From: Schistosoma haematobium | Taxonomy: Eukaryota; Platyhelminthes; Trematoda; Strigeidida; Schistosomatidae | Length of the DNA stretch: 64,000 nt | Direction of reading: 5' to 3' | NCBI RefSeq assembly: GCF_000699445.3 | Contig: NC_067196.1 | Span: 25,747,116 to 25,811,115, forward strand | In this document: piece after piece, positions 27,915-42,900 of the stretch | Position numbering within the stretch: the first letter of the stretch is position 1 | Layout: the number at the start of each line of letters is the position of its first letter | Made by a program: the position numbers and the translations under genes | Notes under the pieces: model-generated | Database searches by the model: none | Told to the model about the DNA's origin: nothing | Seen by the model: the letters and a program-made list of their open reading frames with translations, nothing else

Positions 27915-30900
27915 CTAGTATTGTTATAATTATTATTCATTGATATAATTACACCGTCACTAATTATTTGAACAGTGATCGTCTTATCAGCATCGTCAAC
28001 ACATCATTTTGTAAATTTGTTGTCTATCATTTGATTTTCACCCTATCCTATAAGGAATTTATCATTGATACTATTATTACGAATATTATTATAGTATCGA
28101 ATGAATTGATGATCAGTAGTTGTATTGTGTATATGATGATGATGTCTGTATGTATGTATGATATGAAGATGTTTGTATTAAAATGAACATTGGCCCATTG
28201 TGTCACTTTGTATTGTATGTGTTTACCCCACAACTCAAATTCTAATTAAATAATCATTTCTATGTGTAACCATCATAATTTTGATATGATGACATGTTTG
28301 ACAAATTATTTATTTATTTTTCTGATTTACAATACAAATAGTGTATATTGTTTAGTGTAAATAAAACTATTATATATTAATTAAATTTAATAGGTGGACA
28401 ATAATATTTTGAACATTCTTAACTACTTTTTATTCTTTTCTCAAAACTATAAAATACACACAATGTACAACGTCTACTCTTCATGTGTTGTCATTTTCGA
28501 TTTGTATACTTAGATATTAATTGTATATGGTTTATTTATTTATTTTTTCTCTCACAAAGTAGAGAGATTTTGTTTCAGTTGTCAGTCAGTTATATTATTA
28601 CGTTAGAATTTTGAATACCATCATTTACTTATTGTTGAAGCTGATGGTATATATATAATATTATGTATAAAACCAATGTTTTGGAAAGTCTCAATAATTC
28701 ACAATACTAGTATAGAGTGTGTATGTGGAGACTGCTGAATTTGTGGTCTTACATCACGTAGTGACTTTGGTTGGACAATAATTGAGAACCTCAAGGCATT
28801 GAGCGGTTGTTTCGTTCCCTAACAGTACTCATTGGGATCGCACCAGAGACTTTCAAGCCACACACAGAGAGAGCTCGAACTTCAGACCTCTGAGTTGGTA
28901 TTTATTGGTTTAGATTTCAAATTTCAGTCGTTTCACAAGCCATAAAATATTCTGAACGGTTAGTTTATGATATTTGTTTCAAAGACAACAGTTATCGATA
29001 GTGATCAAGTAGATTTCAACAGAAGCCTGTAAATCTTCACTGGGTGGCTGAAAGTACTTGATTTATAAGTTGCAGGTTATTCATCCAACTTTATAAAGTT
29101 GATTTTCTGAACTCACTTTCAGTGATCAATATACTTGTTAGCTTCAGTTCACTTACCTATTTACTTATGCTAATGTGAAATAAGCAATTATCCCTCTTTT
29201 TATTCTCTATATCCATAACTCGAACTAATAGGTCTAGTCTACTTCATTCTTAAACATAACTTTCATTTACACTTGAACAGTTAGGTTAGTAATGAATTAG
29301 TCTTTTAGCTAATTATTTTTAGATGATCACATTTGAGAAATTATTGTAACAGAATATCGCTATGAGAAGGGATATTTTCGTCTAGAATTATTTACACTGG
29401 TTATTTTGATTTCGTCAGTTTGAAACTAACATCAAACAAAATGTTCTGTTTTACTGGTATTCTTGATATTTGAAGTAGTTTACATAACTAAGCTAATACC
29501 AATTAAATAGTTGTTAGAAATTAGGAATTATTGAATGACCCTGTTATCAACTACATACCTATGATATTTATTATGTTTGATTCCATATTGAATTACACAT
29601 TAACCAAGGGTTAAATTGTTTATCATGGAACCGAAAGAAGGAGAGCAATTCTTCAGTAATATGAAATTGTAATCATTAATAAACTAATATCAATGTGTAA
29701 CGAATATCCCGTGGACAATGTATTATGCATTGACTATAAATACTTTAGTTCTCTGTTTCTGTCCGTTTGTTGGAAAACACCAAAATTAATGTTTCTAGGT
29801 TTCAATATCTTACTTTTCTAAAGAAAAATTTACTATCCATAAAGCTTTTGAAATAACTTTCCTTAAAAAATCTATTGATAGTAATTATCCGAATCCATTG
29901 CCTAGAAATTACTTTAGACAACCAAGTGTATGTTGTGACAATATTTAGTCATTGTGGGATGATAAGTAATGCAATCAGTTAATGGTGTAACCATGCGAGA
30001 ATGCGTATGTTATAGGCTTTCACTACTCCCTTGTAAAGCATACATGTAATATTTGATAACGTTCTTGTGTATACTGCAACACAGATTTTTTTCTGAATAT
30101 ACAATTATACAGGGTAGAAGATTGATTAGAAGGACGATTAGTTGAATAGCATGATCGTTATTTCAAGTTAGAATATCTATTTTTATTCATATTGATTTCT
30201 ATAGTTAAATATAATGTGTCTTTTGATTTAATGATGATTGTGTATCATAATCTTCTAATACACACTTTTACCTTAGATTAAAATGCATCTCAACACAGAC
30301 TGAAATGTAATGCTAAACGGTTGTTTGTATTGATCTGTTCACATATCTTCCCATTAACTTATTTCTTATTTACATTTTTCGTATTTATTTTTCTTTATTA
30401 ATATTAAATCCATCAAGATTTCCATTTCATATAATAGTAAAATGCTAACTTCATCAAGTTGTACTTTAAAATAACTTGACAATGTCATTCATTCACAATG
30501 TTTACTACCAATCCAGGAACAATTTATTTCTTCTAGAAATCAGAATTCAATTATTTTTATCACTGTTGAGTTGCTGAATTTATTATTATTATTATTACTT
30601 TTTTTGTCGAATAAAATAGATGGAGTTGTTGAATATTCTATTCCCGAAGGAGATGTCTATAGACTTGATCCTCGTGGTGATTTTGTTTTAAACGATACCA
30701 ATTATGATGGTATATTAATCTCTCCTGAATCGTCTTTAATGACTACCAACGCTAAGGAACTAGATAACATGGATAAACAACAACGTACCGCTTATCTTAC
30801 TGGTGGTCTTGGTTTATTAATGGACAAACAATATTTTGAAGGCAGTTTACCTGAACAAATAGACAGCGGCAGTAGTAGTCCTGTTGTTGGCTGGTTTCGA

Positions 30901-33900
30901 CGAAAACCTACTATCAATCCATCTGGTCGTATTACAATGTTGTTTAAATTTGATCAAGGTTAGTTGATATTTCCGTATAATGATGTTTTATGGTTTCGTA
31001 GTAGTATTATCTAATCCAGGTGGATGAGCAATATTTTGAGCTGAAGATTGTCTTTTTTTCATGTACTACCATGCAAAGAACTGTTATATGTTCCGAGTAT
31101 TTCCTCATTCTTACCAGCAATTTGACGTTTTTCCAACAAATTTAGGAGGTTTGGGAAGACTTTTTAAAAATGTAACATAACGATCGTTTCCATCATGAAC
31201 AAAAATCAGTTGGGGTTTTGTACCAAATTTCTTGAATTAAAATATCAAGTATTGAGCACATATTTATAATAATACTCCGAGATTTCACATCTCTATTACT
31301 AACAATCAGTAATTATTGTGAATAATGGTATCGTAGTTATCGTGGAACTTGTAAATCCCTAATGTTCAACTTTGTGTGTTCATTGAATAAGAAAAAGAGA
31401 AATCAGCGAAGAAAATTTTCTTTTCGACGAAATCATTTACTTAAGCTGTACATTCGTATATATAGTTATGTGGAAAATGTATGTCTATAGAAAGATAGGA
31501 AGGATTGTATCACAAAAAAATGGATTCGAGAAAAAATAACAAATGAGGTTAACGTACTAGTCAAGGGGTAAGGGAGAACAGAATTTATGGGTCATATAAT
31601 AGTCCAGTTGACAGATTTCGTCGAAAAGAAAATTTTCTTCGCTGATTTCTCTTTTTCTTATTCAATAACACTATGAGTTATTTTAATTATTTGTGTGTTC
31701 AGTTGTGTATTTAGTCAACTGGTAATGAGTTCAAAACACTATAAAATAGTTTTCCAACTCTTTTTTGGTTTGTCATTGGATTCTCCAATTATAATGCTAT
31801 TTCGCTATGAAAATTGCTTTAAATCTCCAAAGTTCCTTTATCTATGAAAATATGTTCAATAATTTGCATGTAATCAGTCAAGATTACATTTAATAAAAGT
31901 ATGTATAATAAGTTTATGTAAATGTCAAATAATATATTTTATATCATTGTATGATACTTTTACTCTTAAATAGCTTTGTTAAATCCAAAGGACATATTTT
32001 TTGAATCGTTTTATAATTCTTTTCTTACTTATCATAAACACATATCTGACCGAAATAAATATTATTTGTTTTAACATTCTAATAGAACGATAAAGTGCAA
32101 AGATATATTATCTCTTAATTAAGTATATATAACATACATTACCCGCGTAATAACTTAAAAAAAATATTTAGCGGTAAGGATTTGTAGAGATAGTTACGTT
32201 TCATACTTCGCTTTTCGAACTAACTTTAGATAAAGGAAACCGTTGAAAACCAGGAAGGACTGGGAAACTGTTTCATCTTAGTATAGAGTCCTCTTAAATA
32301 GGCGCATCGACAATTCCTCCTGGAGTCAGACCCATAACATTCATGTATCGCAGTAAAATAACTATCTGATTCTTTCTTAGTTTTCGTTAGATGTCTGACT
32401 AAGATAAGTTCGTGACATGGATTATAAGATGTTCGTTTAACGGTTTAATACTTTAAAATTAACTTTCTTTTTCCGGAATTTTGTAGTATAGACATATTAT
32501 AAATCCAGAATCTTGATTACTAAGTTGCATATATGAGATAGAAAATTTTTTTCAGGTAAATCATAAAACAAATTTTGATTAGAATAATAACTCGACAACC
32601 ATTTTACTTAGATATTGTGTTAAAAAAAAAGTACATATCAATGCTTTCTGTTTGGGTGATTTTCAATCTTATGAATGTACACATTTTGTCCACTACAACC
32701 TTAGTCTGACCTTAAATGAAAACATCTGTCTACTTTTCAAAAAAATTTACTCAATTCAGGGTTTTTGTGAGCTTATCTCATTGTTCATATTTAACAAATG
32801 CATAACGCTGCTTTAATGAAAAATGGTTTCCATTACTTAGAAACCGTAAATTTAATGTTTTGCATTTTATTAGTTAGTTGGAGATTTTTCTGAATACAGT
32901 CTGACTCAAAAAATATTCAAGATCTCTGCCAACTTCTTATATTTTTCTGGTCTAAACCTAATGTTAAATTGATTACTGTTGACAGTGTGATATCAGAAAT
33001 TCAGATACGAGGCCATATGCGAGGATTTATTTCAGACACTGTCACTAAGTAACAAATTAAATTCAAAGACTGCAGAAAAAATGTGCATATTCAATCTACA
33101 TGTTAGACAAAAATAAAGTTCATTATTCAAGCGTTCAGTTAAACGTTCAAAAGTATATAAACTAAGGTGTTACTACAAATTAGTTCAACTAGTTTATATA
33201 ACTTAATAACTGTTCATCATGTAACAACATGTTCACAGCATGTAAAGTGAGGCTGCTACTAGTTCAAACAGTGAAACAACACTACTATTATTCTCCATAA
33301 GCAAAAGCTTTTACCCAATAGTTAAAAAACCCTTAACTGCATATTGTAAATAAATATTCAAGAAAGACTATAGAAACTGTCAATAATTTAGTCTTTTTTT
33401 CCAATTTATTCTTGTCAGTTATTATTTAAAACTTCATTGATTAGTTTACAATAGGGCGACCAATAATGGATCAATGTATGGTTTATCCTTTATTTGTATT
33501 CCCTAGGTTTAATTACAAAATAACATTTAACATTTAACAGCTAGTTCTTGTGACATTCTGCGTGTAAATATATCAAGTGAATATATTTTTCCCATATGTA
33601 ATAATAGCTTTTCTTAGCTTATGTTGTCCCTTGCCTCATGAATATTCATCTCCCTCTCTCTTTGTATCCTGTACTGTAACTGTTTTAGTAATTATGGATT
33701 AGACTGTAATTTATAACCTTTTTTTGTAAACTATATAGATGATGAACTAGTAGATGTGTCATGTATGTGTGTATGTTTAATAATTTTATCCCAAGATTTT
33801 CTCGAAATTAGATTGTTATTATTATTATCTTTGTTGGATGGTTTTTTCTGCATTGAAATTCCAAATCAGTACTCTATCTACATGTTAAAAAATATTTCTT

Positions 33901-36900
33901 AAATGTTCATTTCAATATTTTCAAGTTTTTGCCTGCTTTCTTAATTAGTAATTAGGAGTGGAAAATAAATTTTTGAATATAGTCTGATATGTGTAAATTA
34001 AATATGAAGTTGAAATAAATAGATGCTAGGTGAATTACGTTTTACTTCTAGAAAATCCTTAACAGCTGTTTTGGTTTGTTACTAGGCTTTTCAATCCGGA
34101 GCAATGACGTTCGATTCTCAGTCATTAAGTCGTAGGTTTGACCCACTCTGCACTTGGTTCGGTTCAGGCAACCGGATAATAACGCTAGTCCATCACATTT
34201 AGAGTACTGTTTGAAGCCAAGTAAATAAGTCTGTATTTGATGAGTTGGAAACAAATAGACTTCTCATTGCTAGATCTCTTATCAGTCATATTAACGTTTA
34301 AACCCCATAGTTCAGCTAAAATATCTAACTCCAATCGACTTGTCAATGCATTGCAAATCATTGTATGAGGCTATAAAAATTATTTCCTTATTAAAAAAAC
34401 ATTGGGTTTAACCTTATTTGTTTCGTTAAAATATTGACTGTCTTTCATTGTATCATATTCAGTTATTTTCAAGTCACATTTTAGAAATTTCTCGTCTTAC
34501 TCTTAAAGCGTTTCTCATTAGAATTTCATTTGTGTCATCAGTGTGTAATTCACTAACTAGTCTAAATGTCAATTCAATCCTCTGAAAACATACTCATACT
34601 CAGTAGAGATTCTTACATTTTGTTAATAATCTTTATTCCTTAATATATTCTTCATTTTACAGAAAGGATTACTTCATTTTATCCCTATACCGTCTGGACA
34701 TGGAGTTAATGAATGCCTGTGACTAGAAGCAATATCCTATATATATCATGTGAACAACTAAAAACAGAATATGTGAAGAAACTTTGTAGTATATCGTTTA
34801 TCATCATCTAACTTGATAATCTATAGAAGAGTATGAATTTCTCAGAAATCCCCTTATCGTTACATGTTCTCATACACATTACGCAACTATGATTACTTAT
34901 GAAGTGGATGCGCACTGCTGAGGAGTCCCATACTAAGACAAAACAGTCGTCCAGTGCTCCCAGATTTTCCATGGTAGTCTAGCTTTAAGTGACTCATGAA
35001 TTAAACTATTAAATTATTTCTAAAAAGTTGAACGGAACTTGCGTCTCTGTAAGCTTTTATTAAGAAAGGTATGTGTATATTCACATATACACTACATCAG
35101 TGGCACATGATGCATAAAGTTCCACCACTACATATGATCATAATTGTAATAATGATTATTTTTCGTGAGTAGAGACTGACAGACAGGTTTAATTTATCTT
35201 AATCAAACTCAGACAGTTCAATCACCTTGACCTGAATATTTTAGTTCCAAGGTTAACATTAAAATGATTGGCAAAGGTAAAGGGAACTGGGCGAGCATGA
35301 TTATTCTTCTTTAAAATTAAGTTATCTAACCTATCTGGTATAACTCTTTAGCCTGAAAAAAACCAGTCCAAAAGTATGATTGATTGAGTAATGCTCATTT
35401 GGATGTTAACTAACTTATGAGTCATCATCATGTAAACGGTTCGCAATTTGTCTCTTTATTGCATCATTTCATTATGGTAACCATGACTCAGTTGTTTACC
35501 AAAGAATAAACAATCTACCATCTTTTGTTTGCCTTAAATCTCTCCAAAGATAACGATGACAAGTTTTGCTTGTAGGAATACATAAACTTCAATTCAAACG
35601 AGGCGGATCATGTTGTAATCTATGTTCCTTTTAAAGTATGAATATTTTCTAGAATACCATATAAATCTAAGGTATTCCACTTTATTTGGTTAGTTGTATG
35701 AGTATTTAGTAAGTTGACTGATATTGAATAAAAGACAGGTTGTCATCCAGAAACTTTCATAGAATTAACGAAATTTGTTTACTGTGATAACACGTCAATC
35801 ACATCAATCTGGAGGTGAAGTGAAGAAGGGATTATATTGTAAACAAGATGTTTCTAAAATACTACCAGAGGTATGAGCATGGTTTTTTACTAACAGATTG
35901 GAGCAATAAAGACCAATTAGGCTTGAAGTTCAGGACCTTCATTTGTGCAATTTCATTTATGAATAATGAAAGACGCGGATAATTACTAGCCAAACTTTTG
36001 AAGTGCAGACATTCAATTACTTTTTTCCCAAGTACCTTTCCTACCTTATACAAATAGACAGATTATTGGCTATAAACTTTCCATTATGCTCAAAATCTAG
36101 TGTTTGTTACTTTACACATTTTCCAGCTATTTTCTCACATTACTTGCTTTGGTGAGACCTTGTAGTCTTTCATGTTTTCAAAATATTAAAAATAACACGA
36201 TAGACGATTTTATTTAGCTCCATTTCTAATGTTTTCAAGTATTTAAATCCTTAAGGACTCTTTTATATTCATCGTCTGTGGAACAGTGGCTTCATTCGTT
36301 TTCCGTTATCGAATACTAGCAATTGAGTTCGGATATTCATATTGTTGCTCGAGATGCTGTATGGTGTGTTACTGGCCTTTATATAAAGTCAAAGGAACTC
36401 ATCTTAAGTTTCTTTAATCAAGATTGATCATCCTATTTAATAATGAATTTCCTCCTCTCTAGTCTCCGTATGATTTTGAGGTATTAGATCTAAGCTTGGA
36501 TGGTATCATACCTAGCATAACTTGAAAATCCTATGTTCAATCCTGCACCGTTTTGTATGTTAAGATTAGATAATTTTTCAGTGGTCCTTAGTTTCCATTG
36601 ATTTTCCATTTACATGTGTATCTACTGAAATGAATGTTTGTTTCTTTTTCTGTAAGGTTTCATCTACTATATTATCTAAAATTAAGACATGTTGAATAAG
36701 GTTAATACATATTTTTGGGTGTTATTTCAGCGTTATTTTAGTAACACCCAAGTATCCCTTCATTCGTGGATTGCCTGCCGTACAGCCCTTATTAGTTAAA
36801 CAATAAATTTTTGTAGGGTTTTATGAAGATAATAGAATTTTTGTTGTTTAAATCACCTAATGATCTTAGCTAGACCAATATTGAAAACCAGGGATTACTG

Positions 36901-39900
36901 GTTAGTTGTTTCACTTTTCAGCAGTGCAGATCCATGATCCTGCTACAGGAAGTTAAATTTATAGTTTACATCACAGGCTGACATTAGTTAGATAATTATT
37001 GAAAATTAGGAACCTGTGATAAGCTATTTCATTCTTGTTTTTGAGGTCTCCTGGGTGGCATGTGTACCCACAACTCCTCTTAAGAATCAAAACCCAGAAC
37101 CTTCAAGTTTGAAGTTCACATAATCGTTTTTCTTCTGGTAATTTTCGGTGATGAGAATCTACTCAACTTTTAAGTAAATATGCCATTTAGAAGAAATATT
37201 TTTGTTATTGATTTTATATTCGCGTTTAGTTTATTTCTTTGTCAATATAAATTTGTTCGTTAACACATTGAAGGTTACTTGACATATTTGAAAATAAAGT
37301 TGAATGATTACAATAATATTATATCATTGTTTTCTTTTCATATATTTAATTTCTTTACAGCTCGTAACTTTACACAAATCCGTATCCATACTTTGAATTC
37401 ATTAGACTATATTGCTCTTTTTCGTCGAGTCTCTGTTCAATTCAGTAATGGTGGTCATTATTTTGATCGAAATTATCCACCGGTTGTTTTAGATATACAT
37501 CGTGATATTTATAATTCTAAACCTCGTTGGGTCCCTATTGATTTAGGCTTTCGTATAGGTCGTTATCTACGGATTACACTATGGTTTGATTATGATTGGA
37601 TTGTTATTTCAGAAGTTACCTTTGAATCATGTAAGTCATTCCATGTTATGCTGTTCATTTTGTTTATTTAATTGATTCTTAGATTTGTTTTCTGAACTGG
37701 TTTGTGTGCATCAAATGGTTTGTAATGTATTGTTGTTTATACAAATAAACATGTCATTATTATATGTGCATCTGTATTTTGAATGTAAACAAACCTATAA
37801 GGTCATTGATTATTCTACTAGCTGTCAAAATTATCGTTCTTAATTCATAATGGGATGAATTAAAAAAGTACACCGATTTACTTTAATTTTATGTTGTTAG
37901 TTCTCCATATTTCTGATTAATATCGAGGCCGGCAGGACAACCTGTTAGTCATATTCGGAGAAATTCAAATAATTTACTTCTAACTGAAGTTTGTGATTAT
38001 GATGTTGTTCAGAAGAACCATGAAAGCTCCACGACCAAAGTTCTCTATATTCTTGAAAGCTGTCAGGATACACCTAGCGTTTTGATCGATTGATGGCTTA
38101 TTTTCAATTTGATATTATCTTCTTAGACAAGTTATCTCTGCTAGTTGTTTGTCCTTTGACTGCAGTCTATATTGAGGACAGAGTAGCACTTTTTGATCAT
38201 TTAACATTTATTCATACATATAGTCATAGACCTACTCTTCTATAGAACTTGATACATACATTGTATCTATAGACAGAGATTTCAGCATTATTTAGTTGAG
38301 TAAACTTAAATGTATCTTAGTAAACAACACGGTTTTACAGTAATTAGTAATAATACCTATATGCTTTCCAAATTTAACCACTGATCATCGATTAACCGCT
38401 ACTCTGGATAATTGGAATAAGTATTACTTAACAAGATTATCTTTCCTCTTCTATCAACCAGATATCAATGGCTACAAATTTGTTATCAGCTTACTTTGAC
38501 ACTTCAATATTACAAATTTACAATACCTAACTTCTGATGAAAATATGTCTTGTGTGTAGGGAATCATTGATGTACGAAACCATACTGGATTCCGATACCT
38601 AGTACTCGTATTTCAAATACAGTATTCTGACTATTATTGATATTGCATTTCTTTATTTCCTTGTCTTTAAAAACACTACTACTTATTAATAGCAGTTAGT
38701 AACTAGTAATTAATACTTTTAATACTGAAATAATCGATTACATGTCTCCCATTTTGTTTATTTTGGTGTAAACACTACAAAATCTCTCATAAATACTTGT
38801 TGTGTGTGTTCACATGTTTATTAATGATTAATCATTTGTAACCAGGACTAATTAATGCCAAGTATCATTCGATTGTCAATTGGAAATCGTGAGAACTATT
38901 TAGAACATTTTAGCTATATGCGCACTAACTTTATACATATATACATGCATACACTTAAGGCAGGATACCATGTAACCTACTTATTATTTGTCAAACGACA
39001 TTCTGATTTTAATATTGTTTATTAATTCGTTAATCATTCTTCTATTAAGTAATTAGTTAATTAATTAATGACATATTTTACATTGTCCGAACATATTTCG
39101 ATATAAATAAAACAGTTACTTGTTCACTCAATTTCTCTCTCTCACACACACACATGCAAATACGGCGTCTGCACGCGTATTGTCTAAATGCATTGTTTGT
39201 GATGATGAAATCCTCCATAGAAAAGGTGGTACCTTAGTGTTTGTATGTGATTGTGAGTGAAGTAACTATATGGGATCTCCAAAAGAACAATTTTTCATTA
39301 AATGAAAACATTTTCCATCTTCTTTGTGTATATTTGTTTGTTTTATGTAATAAATTATAACTAGCTATCATATTTTACGAGTGTACTATTGATGTCCTAG
39401 TTAACCATGTGATTTATTACTATTATTATTATAACCCTAGAATTCAGTTTATTCTTCCAGTTCATTTTTACTTTGGGTCATCTAAATTATTAAAAGATTA
39501 TCTGTATTAGTGAGTCGCCAGTTTCACTCGTGTACATCTCTCTACACTATAGGGTTCCAACTTTGTTAGACTGTCTTCTTCGTTTGTTCAATGAACTTGA
39601 ATGAGTACATCTAGGATCAGCTTGTGATTGGCAGATCTTATGTATATTCTACTATTTCATTTCAAATGTATGAATTGTGATCTAGTTTTATGAGCTTCTT
39701 CACAGTTGAATCCACATTCCTGTATGCGGGACTCGAACCTATGGTCTGCGGTCTCGCTCACTATCGCTTAACCTCTAGACCAGTGAGCAGTCATCCAACA
39801 ATGTTAATTTCTAGTTTCAATCAATCCACGACATTGTGCAACCACTTTCACTGTCTTCGGTGGATAATTGCCTCACACCCAACATGATTTAACTCCACTA

Positions 39901-42900
39901 GTCACTTCTCACCAGAACTCCGAGAATTACCGCTCGATCGGTCCATGATTTCAAAAAAAGTTAACAATCTCCACACCATACTGAAAATAACATTTTTGTC
40001 AGTTTAATGGCTTGTGATCATTCAATATTATTGATATCACAAACCAGATTAAGTCAAGCATCCTTTTTAGCACGAGGAAGCACTGAATATCTGTTTCGTC
40101 CTAGTGTATGGTTTGTACTACTGAGGAGTCTTGTACTTGGAAAAACAAGCTATTCAATGCTTCCTGGTTTTTAATAAATGTCCCACTTTGGTCAGTTTCG
40201 TGATATCAATAACCACTTCATTACTGTCATGGATAGCTTTCTTTATGTGCGATGCAGTTTAAATTTTCTTTACATCGATGTTGAAATTATGTATTAAACC
40301 GAATTTATCGAGTTTATTTTTACTCTATCTACGTGTGATAGCAACTCTGATGTCATTCAAGTAATAGATAGTTTTCCCGGATAGAATTTGAAATGCTGAA
40401 CAATATATCTATACGTATTACTAAATAAAATTAACCTTATTATCAGAATTATTCAAATTGTTATGTTAGTGTCCTGTGTTTATTGTTATTTTACCTGTCA
40501 AAATGTAGGGATATGGATGTATAGATTCTGGTTACCTGCTTCATTGTATTTTTATTGAAAACAAAACGTTGTCACTTACTATATTTTGAATTTAGAATTC
40601 ACGTTTTGTCCCGGGTATACTTGAATCCCAATGTTGATGTTCCTATTTGGAATCATACGAAGTACCTTTCACTTCAAACATCTAAAATATCCCGTGATTA
40701 TATGACTTTGTAATTTACCGTAGATAGTAAAATATTTATTTTTATTTTTTCAATTAAAGAAACTTAGAGTTAACTGTCATCTTTTAATGTTCATATTATG
40801 CACTTCTAATCTATTTGTATGTGCGTCATTGCTGTATTGAGCGTATAATGGATATAGTGGTCGGTTTGCATTTTTTTAAACTGTTAGTTAACGGATATTT
40901 ACTTATGCAAATCATTTCCAGCATTGCCATGCTCCTATAAATTAGTGGTTGCAACCAGTATGTTTCTCTCTTTAAAAAAAAACAATACAAATGAGAATGG
41001 TTGACTTACCTAGTTTATCCCCTACCGCTTCACCATGTAAACATACACATGAATGCGGTGGCACATATGTCTTGATTATCGACAGTAAATATGGATATCA
41101 ATGTTTGAACTAGTTTTAACTTAATTCTTTTGAATCCGGAAACGATAGTCACCACAAATGACAATTTGTGTTTTGTGAAATCTAGGTAAAAAGCATTTTC
41201 TTGTCATTATCTGGAAAAAAAAGTAAGATTAATCATATCAGCATTTACTTGTATGTTGATAAGATGGTTATAAAAAGCCCTTTGTAATCAGAAAATACCA
41301 ACTTGTCATTTTATTCTTCACTTAATTCGTTACATTTAGAATCACTGACTACCCGCTTCATTAGTAGTCATTATTAAAAGTTTATTATTATTATTATGGA
41401 ATTATTTTGAATGAGTTGAAGGGAATACTGTTGAACCGGCTTTCCGAGAACTTTAACGGAGCCTCCAGAGGCTTTAAAGGATCCGAAGAGTCCTAGCCAA
41501 CCAGAGCATGATGGAGCCTCTAGAATATCAATGTGGCGTACTACTATTGGTCAGCAGCATAATATGTCTTTTAGCGGATTGGCCAAAATATGATGTTGAT
41601 TTAACAAATGTTAACATCTATAAATACCCGTGTTTTTCTGTACAACAATGAACCTTTGGAGTAAAGTGTTTTTCGCTTATTTTGCACCTTTTCTCTCGAG
41701 TTCAGGTCGCTGCGTAGTTCTAGCTTGCGGGTTACCAGAATAGCTTGGGAACCGAATAAAGCGTTCAAATTAACAAGACTTATCAAATACGAGATTGATG
41801 GTTTGTTACACTGCTTGTTAAGGTTAGGATTAAAATTGAGTCAGAACTAAGGTTGTGGTTAGGGTTAGGAATCAATTATTTAAAGTTCAGGATTTGGGGT
41901 GCTGTATATGTAAACTGATCTCAAATCCTAACCGAAGAATGTCACGGCTGAGGACCTACAACGTACTTTGACGAGTTCACTAACCATGTAAAACAAATGT
42001 ATTCTAAGTTAATTCTTTTTAGTTTATAATGCATCCATTCACATTTGCTGCTTTCTCATTCTCTCAGGGTCAGTTTAGAAGTCGTTAAAGTTCTGCATTA
42101 TAATTAGACTTTACCCACTAGAACTTGACAATATATATATACGAAATAGTCTAATTTTGCCAGAACTACTTTTGTTCATTACTACTGTTTTGAGATGCAT
42201 TACTGGCGTTTTTTTGTGGCAAACATTCCTCATTTTACATTAACAGCTATTCTAATAGGGTTTTTTTCGCATTAAACCTACTACTGTCCAACATGAACCT
42301 ATGAGTTGTTGGACGATGATGGATTGTCTTTCACTTTTCTCCATTGCTATCTATATATTTGTTTTGTATGACAACAGTCACTCATACAATTACTACATTA
42401 TTCTATCCTAGTTTTGGTTTCAAAAACTTGTCAAACACAGCAAAGGTTAAACGATGCATTTCCACGTAAATGTATGTATGTGTATGTGTATGTGTATTAC
42501 CAGTTTTATATGTTTATACATCATTGTTTTTTTTCCAAAACAAACATTGGAATCCAAGTACATTGTTTTTTATATTCAGTTGTTGGACTGAATGAAATCA
42601 TGTTTTTTTTTGTTGTTGAAAATACATATATCTGTGTACAATATCATAGATAAGGTCACTTAATAGAATTAGAACAAATGTAACTCTATTTTGTGTTCAT
42701 AATTTTGACATTTTTAAGAGGATTAATTGTTTTGGATACTGTTTGTTTGTAAAATTGTTCCTTTTTATTCCATCGTGCGTGTGTATGTTTATCCTGGTGG
42801 GTTTTTTTTTTTAAAAAAAAAGTTCTATGTGCCGATAAAAAAGTGTTTTTCTACATCAAATTAGTTTAATCCTCTTGTGTACCATCTACCTAACTTTATA

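Larger units (their letters stand above)
26654..30619 (+). other. DDR intron 3 (4.0 kb)
   Basis: Starts GTCAGT, ends AAATAG. Contains (AT)n at 27862-27910 and a degenerate minus-strand hammerhead SINE at about 28700-28890 (GCATTGAGCGGTTGTTTCGT). Nothing else recognised. Confidence 0.75.
30959..37360 (+). other. DDR intron 4 (6.4 kb)
   Basis: Starts GTTAGT, ends TTACAG. Holds the perfect 53-bp inverted repeat at 31382-31666, degenerate SINE copies at 32225-32345 (minus), 34060-34240 (SINE-like), 34905-35005 (plus) and two in tandem at 36870-37115 (minus). No other coding sequence recognised. Confidence 0.75.

Noticed and set aside
30571..30619. Leu-rich start before DDR exon 4 that looks like a signal peptide
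   Set aside because: TTA/TTATT-rich intronic tract; the acceptor at 30619 and phase join to exon 3 explain the exon fully.
41850..41870. Telomere-like GGTTAGGGTTAGG
   Set aside because: Only about two units, inside an intron next to a solo LTR.
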